From positions 29,141,001-29,205,000 of the forward strand of contig NC_081817.1 of NCBI RefSeq assembly GCF_030704535.1: 64,000 nucleotides of DNA. The letters are read 5' to 3'. The stretch comes from Vitis vinifera (lineage: Eukaryota; Streptophyta; Magnoliopsida; Vitales; Vitaceae). Below the pieces are notes generated by a model that saw only the letters and a program-made list of their open reading frames with translations, did no database searches and was not told the origin of the DNA. Each line of letters starts with the position of its first letter. Positions within the stretch are counted from its first letter, which is position 1. Both the position numbers and the translations under genes were made by a program. Positions 59,415 through 64,000 of this stretch are shown piece after piece.

Positions 59415-59868
59415 AACAACAAAACCACTCACCATATATAGTACTTTCCTTTATTCTCTCTTTGAAGTTCTGTTCTAGAATTAGATGCTCATGCTTGTTT
59501 TAGAGACTGTTTTTCAGAATTTCAAGTTCGCCCATGTAATTTCTAGCTCTAAGCTCCAACAAGCTCAGGTTTAATCTCAAGGTCTTAGAATTTTTATGAT
59601 TATTTATGTTTGTATTTGTTTCTTTTCTGCTTTTAGCAGTGATATTAATGAAATGTTCTGATTTGGGTGGAACCTTTATATCAAACTCTGTAATGAAATT
59701 TTCTATTTTTGAAATGACATTTTTCTTGGTACATCCCTCTGCTCTTTGTTTTAACCTTTTTGAATGTGTGTTAGCTGCTCAGTGTTGCATTTTTGGGTTA
59801 TCAATTTTCTGTTCTCTTACATTAGGCATACGTAATAGCTAATCTTTAACACATTCATTTCTAAATTC
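59415..59868 (+). other. 3' flank of the lectin kinase
   Basis: 3' UTR and flank. 59440-59760 is copied at about 61230-61500, which marks a partial duplication of the gene's end further right. The 78-codon open stretch at 59606-59842 has no motif and lies in this flank. Confidence 0.5.
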
Positions 59869-60300
59869 AGACTAGCCAAGCTTCTGATGAGAGATCAAAC
59901 TCAGACCCTTACAGCCGTCAGAGGGACCAAATGATACATCGCACCAGAATGGTTCAGGAGAAGCCAATTACAGCAAAAGTGGATGTTTATACATGGGGTT
60001 ATGTTACTGGAGATCATCAGTTGCAATAAGAGTGTAGATTCACAACCCAGAAATGAAGAGGAAGCAATATTTATTGATAGGACTTATGATTTCTATGTAC
60101 AGATTGGATAAGTTAGTGAAGAATGATGATGAAGCAAGAAATGACATGGGGATGCTGAAGAGGCTAGTGATGAGTGCCATTTGGTGCATCCAAGAAGACC
60201 TTCTTTAAGGCCCTCCAAGGGAAATGTCATACTGATACTTGAAGAGTTGTCGAAGTTATTGTGCTCCCTTGCCTTTTCCCCCTTTAGTTCAACCTTCTGA
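59869..60300 (+). pseudogene. Lectin receptor kinase C-lobe remnant
   Basis: Isolated kinase end in broken frames: LAKLLMRDQTQTLTAVRGTK, then a stop and YIAPEWF, VMLLEIISCNKSVDSQPRNE, EEAIFID, and LVHPRRP/RPSKGNVILILEE. It corresponds to about the last 140 residues of the copy at 58683-59414. There are several frameshifts and stops. It seems to be a partial tandem duplicate left between two full copies. Confidence 0.85.
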
Positions 60301-62265
60301 AACTACACATCCTTAAAAACTCTTCTTTGCTGTTTGGAAATTATATATATCATGAAATTCAGTTGAAAATATATGCTTGTTCTAAGAGTGTTTTCTTTTT
60401 TCCAATGGGTGCATTTTCTAGAAATCAAAGTTCTGTTCACTCACATGGGTGATGAATATCACTATAATAGCATTGATCATGCTAGTTTAAGTGTTCAACT
60501 GCCTTCATTTCTATATGATGGTAATTTTTTTTTTCTTAAGTGATAAACTCTGGTGATAGAAATGCTGTCTCTATTGCCCCATATTACCAAAGAAACTTAT
60601 TGTTGTAACAATTTCAACCCTATAATTCAATCAAATCTGTCTATAACTCAAAAACTTTACCATGGTGACAACTGCAGACAATCATTTCTAATCAAATCCT
60701 TCTGCATTTGATTGGAAATTTTCTCTTCCCCATAATTATCAACTTTATATGGAAAACTTCTGTGCAAGACAAGTTGCTTGAAGCCTCTCCAGATCTCCAA
60801 AAATTCAATGATTTTTAGAGTAATGATGGTGGATATGAAATCCTTTAAGGGAAATCACATAGTTTTGGTTTTGTTGTATGCATCTTCTTTGCCCTTAGCT
60901 TCTCTTTTAGGCTTTTTTTCCCATGATTTTGGAATGATCATGAGTCTTTTAAGATTCAATGTTATCATCATTGCTGAATAATATTAGTTAATTGCCAAGT
61001 TTCAACTAAACTCCTTAATTATTGAATTGTATGCAGATCCATTGATTAATAAAAGTTGATATTCTTGTAGTGGCCCCCTAGTGCAGAATACATTAATAGT
61101 TGCAAGGTCAAAATCTAACATTTTGAGATAATTCTACTAACCTTTGTTCTGCCCAGAATTTTATTCAAATTTTGATCCCTAGTCAATATTGTCTCTTGCA
61201 AGCATTAAGATAGTACTTACACCACTCCTTACTTTTCTTTATTCTCTCTTGAAAGTTCTGCTATAGAACACAGACGCTTATTCTTGTCACACATACTATT
61301 TTTCAGAATTTCCAGTTCTCAATGTATTTGCTGCCTTTAAGCTCCTAGGAGCTCAGGTTTAATCTTAAGTATTAGAATTTTCATGATTATTTATGTTCTT
61401 ATTTGTTTCTTGTCTGCTTTTCGCTGTGACATCGATCTAATTGATTCAAGCTCTGTTCTGCATTTTCCAATTTGTGAAATGGCATTTTTCTTCTTACATC
61501 AGCGGAGCCTGGACCATAACTATGAGATTAGGCACAGAAATGGGATCAAATGTTGTGATGGAAGGGCCAATGTTGATTGGATTTTCTTAGTTGATGTTTC
61601 TGTGCCTCCTTGTACTTTCCCCTTTGGTTCAGACTATTGAAACTGCCCTCTGTTTCAATTGCAAATTCTGTGTCCTTGTTTCCATTTCTGTGCTTTTCAA
61701 CATTCAATAACCAGTACGCTACTCGTTTTTGTTTCCCACCCGAGAGCTATATGACAACTAAAGTCTGTGAACTTGGATTTGAGCTCAAACTCTGATAGCA
61801 AATGGCCTCCCAGTTGGAAATGAGGAAAAGTATGTGTACACATTAATAAACAGAAACCATTTTCTTAATCATTCAACAGTGTTAAGCATATACCCACTTC
61901 AGTAATTTAACATATCAGAGTCTGATACCGAATTTGGTGGGAAAACAAAATAACAACAGTTCACAAGGTATAATCAACTCACCACCCAAATCACCAACAC
62001 AAAGGAATACAGAAAACATCACCCTAAGGAAAACAATAAGGGATATAGAGTTGAGAACACTCACCACTCAAATAACTAATTCCAGGAATTAACTCTAAGA
62101 GATACAAAGTTTAAGAAGAAAACCAAAATCTGGAATTCTATTGGTAAAATCACAATAAATTGCTGAAGCCTTCAAAGTTGTGGCCTTATATAGGGTCATG
62201 CCATGAGACAATTAAGCACCTCACTTTGGAAACTAGACAAATAATGCATAAAAGTAAAAAAATTG
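60301..62265. other. Spacer between lectin kinase copies, with remnants
   Basis: No intact gene. 61230-61500 copies the lectin kinase 3' flank. 61520-61640 has a short trace near VDWIFLVDVSVPPCTFPFGS, resembling the kinase C-terminal end. 61625-61800 copies the stretch at 56455-56660. The remainder (60301-61230, 61800-62265) has no recognised content. Confidence 0.5.
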
Positions 62266-62447
62266 GGGAGAATTATGTTTTGGGGGTAGATGGGGGCTCA
62301 AATTAATAAAAGGTTCATATAACTCTTCAAATTGAGTTGAAGGATATGAAATAGTAATGGACAAATATACCCTTCAACTCAATTTGAAGAGTTATATGAA
62401 CCTTTTGTTAATTTGAGCCCCATCTACCCTCAAAACATAATTCTCCC
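62266..62447. mobile_element. MULE-type MITE, 182 bp
   Basis: Near-perfect inverted repeat: each arm of about 78 bp runs from GGGAGAATTATGTTTTG through GGTAGATGGGG and AAGGTTCATATAACTC to TTGAGTTGAAGG, with only a short centre (around ATATGAAATAGTAATGGAC). It is flanked by 9-bp direct repeats AAAAAATTG (62257-62265 and 62448-62456). Long inverted ends starting with G plus a 9-bp duplication fit a Mutator-like non-autonomous element. No coding capacity. Confidence 0.88.
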
Positions 62448-62456
62448 AAAAAATTG

Positions 62457-62986
62457 GGTAACCTAGAAAGGAAAGATTGAAATTAGATGCCAATTTGTCA
62501 TCAAAACGCGTTGAATATCCCCCTCTGAACCAGCTGGACAATTCGCTCCAGATCCACTGATTCAAAATGCATGTGATAGTTAAGACAATAAGCTTTCCGT
62601 TGACTTATGGTTGACATACTAATTCAGCACCTTTTGTTCCCAGTAAATTCTCAAAGTTGCCCTTAGTTTCAGAAATCCTGCTCATGCTACTAGAGTAAGA
62701 ATTTACAACTCTTTCAGTTTATTTTCAGAATCTGTGTTGGGACACTCCCGTGTCAGAGTCATTGCCCAAGACAGATGCCAACTTGACTCCAAAGTAAACT
62801 GATTTCAACTCATTCAAATAGATGTGGATGACTTTGAATTGTAATGATTCCGCGTTCTTGTTAGCTATGAAAACTGTGTACTGATGATCTGACCAAGTCA
62901 AAATCTTTCCCACTTGTGCAGATTGTTATATGTTTTACACCAATTTCTGCCTAGCGGTTTTGATCAGTTACCCGAATTCTTTGCCA
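62457..62986 (+). promoter_or_regulatory. Upstream region of the last lectin kinase copy
   Basis: Spacer with a copy (62750-62930) of the 56760-56940 stretch that precedes the other copy. It probably includes promoter and 5' UTR; no TATA box placed. The MITE sits about 540 bp upstream of the ATG. Confidence 0.5.
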
Positions 62987-64000
62987 ATGGGTTTTCCTAT
63001 GTTTCAGCATGCCGTGCTCTTGTTACTCTTTGTTCTCCCATCTTGGCCTTCTGTATTTTCTCAAGCTAATCCTGAAATTCGTTTGGGTTCATCCCTTATT
63101 GCCTCTGATAACTCTTCCTCATGGAGATCGCCTTCTGGTGAATTCGCCTTTGGATTTCACCAACTTGGCAATCAAAACCTTTTCTTGCTTGCCATCTGGT
63201 TTGACAAAATACCAGAGAAAACATTAGCTTGGTATGCAAATGGAGATAATCCGGCACCAGAAGGATCAAAAGTTGAACTCACCTCTGATGGTCAGCTCAT
63301 ACTGAATGATCCAAAAGGGGATGAGATCTGGAGACCCCAGACCACTCTCAACGGGGTCACTCATGCATACATGCTCGATGCAGGCAACTTTGCTCTTGTA
63401 AATGGGGATCAAAATTCTACTCATGTATGGGAGAGCTTCAAGAATCCTGTGGACACCGTCTTGCCAACTCAAGTGCTGGAAATTGGTGGCACAGTGTCTT
63501 CTCGCCAAGCTGAAAGCAACTACTCAAAGGGGAGGTTCCAGCTCCGTTTGCTGCCTGATGGAAATCTTGTACTTAACACCTTTGACCTGCAAACAAATAC
63601 TGCATATGATGCTTATTATTGGAGCAAAACCTATGATGCTGCAAATAGGAGCAATTCTGGTGAACGGGTGATTTTTGATGAGTTAGGCCACCTCTATGTC
63701 GTTCTACAAAGCGGAGATAATGTTACCCTCAAGTCAGGAAGCGCAGAATCAACCGGAGGTTATTACTACCGAGCAACATTGGATTTTGATGGGGTTTTTA
63801 GAATATATACTCGGCCCAAGCTCCAGAGCAATGGAAGCTGGGTTCCGTTCTGGTATGTCCCAAAAGACATTTGCTCCGAGATTGGGGGCGATTTGGGCGG
63901 TGGGAGTTGTGGCTTTAACAGTTACTGCGTACCTGACTCAAGTGGAAGGCCTGCTTGTGAGTGCCTTCCGGGGTTTTTCCCTGCTGATCCACATAATAAA
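62987..64000 (+). CDS. LECRK3-type lectin receptor kinase, 5' part (runs off right edge)
   Basis: Start ATG 62987 (MGFPMFQHAVLLLLFVLPSW, signal peptide about 1-26). The frame is open for all 338 codons to the edge. B-lectin: SPSGEFAFGFHQLGNQNLFL, GDNPAPEGSKVELTSDGQLI, WESFKNPVDTVLPTQVLEIG. Then GERVIFDELGHLYVVLQSG, DGVFRIYTRPKLQSNGSWVP, EGF-like CGFNSYCVPDSSGRPACECL and FFPADPHNK at the edge. It is very close to the copy at 56991 (roughly one residue in twenty differs by eye). Whether TM and kinase are intact, and whether it shares the TAA at codon 544, cannot be seen. It could be the functional member of the array. Confidence 0.9.
   Translation, partial: MGFPMFQHAVLLLLFVLPSWPSVFSQANPEIRLGSSLIASDNSSSWRSPSGEFAFGFHQLGNQNLFLLAIWFDKIPEKTLAWYANGDNPAPEGSKVELTSDGQLILNDPKGDEIWRPQTTLNGVTHAYMLDAGNFALVNGDQNSTHVWESFKNPVDTVLPTQVLEIGGTVSSRQAESNYSKGRFQLRLLPDGNLVLNTFDLQTNTAYDAYYWSKTYDAANRSNSGERVIFDELGHLYVVLQSGDNVTLKSGSAESTGGYYYRATLDFDGVFRIYTRPKLQSNGSWVPFWYVPKDICSEIGGDLGGGSCGFNSYCVPDSSGRPACECLPGFFPADPHNK

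Noticed and set aside
1-64000. CRISPR arrays, operons, bacterial-type ribosome sites or tRNA/rRNA genes
   Set aside because: None seen; the sequence is plant nuclear DNA. Short tandem repeats found are microsatellites, a minisatellite or LTRs.

Overview
This window is nuclear DNA of a dicot plant. Spliced genes with GT-AG introns, AT-rich spacers, several transposon classes, and RPP13-like CC-NBS-LRR and G-type lectin receptor kinase (LECRK3/RLK1-like) families all point that way. The style of these families resembles grapevine (Vitis); that genus call is inference from recognition, not from a search. No rRNA, tRNA, CRISPR array or organellar gene was recognised.

Layout. 1-1979 (-): 5' two thirds of an apparently intact CC-NBS-LRR gene. 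3441-13458: a 10 kb insertion with TG..CA ends and a 5-bp target duplication. It carries fragments of at least three unrelated host genes (FAD-dependent oxidoreductase, BAG6-like, CCCH/RRM-like), and its FAD fragment is split by a complete but mutated hAT transposon (5333-11306). 14.4-18.1 kb: broken pieces of a lectin kinase, of BCD1 and of an AAK1-like kinase whose full copies lie 23-34 kb further right. 19176-32676 (-): a second CC-NBS-LRR gene. A 9.3 kb Ty3/gypsy Tekay-type element (22727-32052) cuts it inside the P-loop, and two nonsense codons break it as well. 35.1-37.6 kb (-): lectin kinase pseudogene. 39.4-42.5 kb (-): intact five-exon BCD1 (box C/D snoRNP assembly). 44.2-44.7 kb: solo LTR. 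45.7-51.2 kb (+): intact AAK1/GAK-like protein kinase with a GC-AG intron. 52.4 kb to the right edge (+): tandem lectin receptor kinase array. It holds one copy broken by a 2.4 kb Copia element, one copy with a single in-frame TAA between glycine loop and catalytic lysine, a degenerate remnant, and a copy running off the edge.

How it fits together. The window looks like a duplicated immune-receptor cluster. The NBS-LRR genes and their flanks are copies of each other (1980-3440 plus 13464-13640 against 32677-34312). The lectin kinases are another expanding family. Two housekeeping genes, BCD1 and the AAK1-like kinase, sit between, and decayed pieces of both occur inside the older duplicate. 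Several insertions can be timed against an empty paralogous site or by near-identical LTRs. All exon joins and domain calls were made by eye; no alignment or database search was run.
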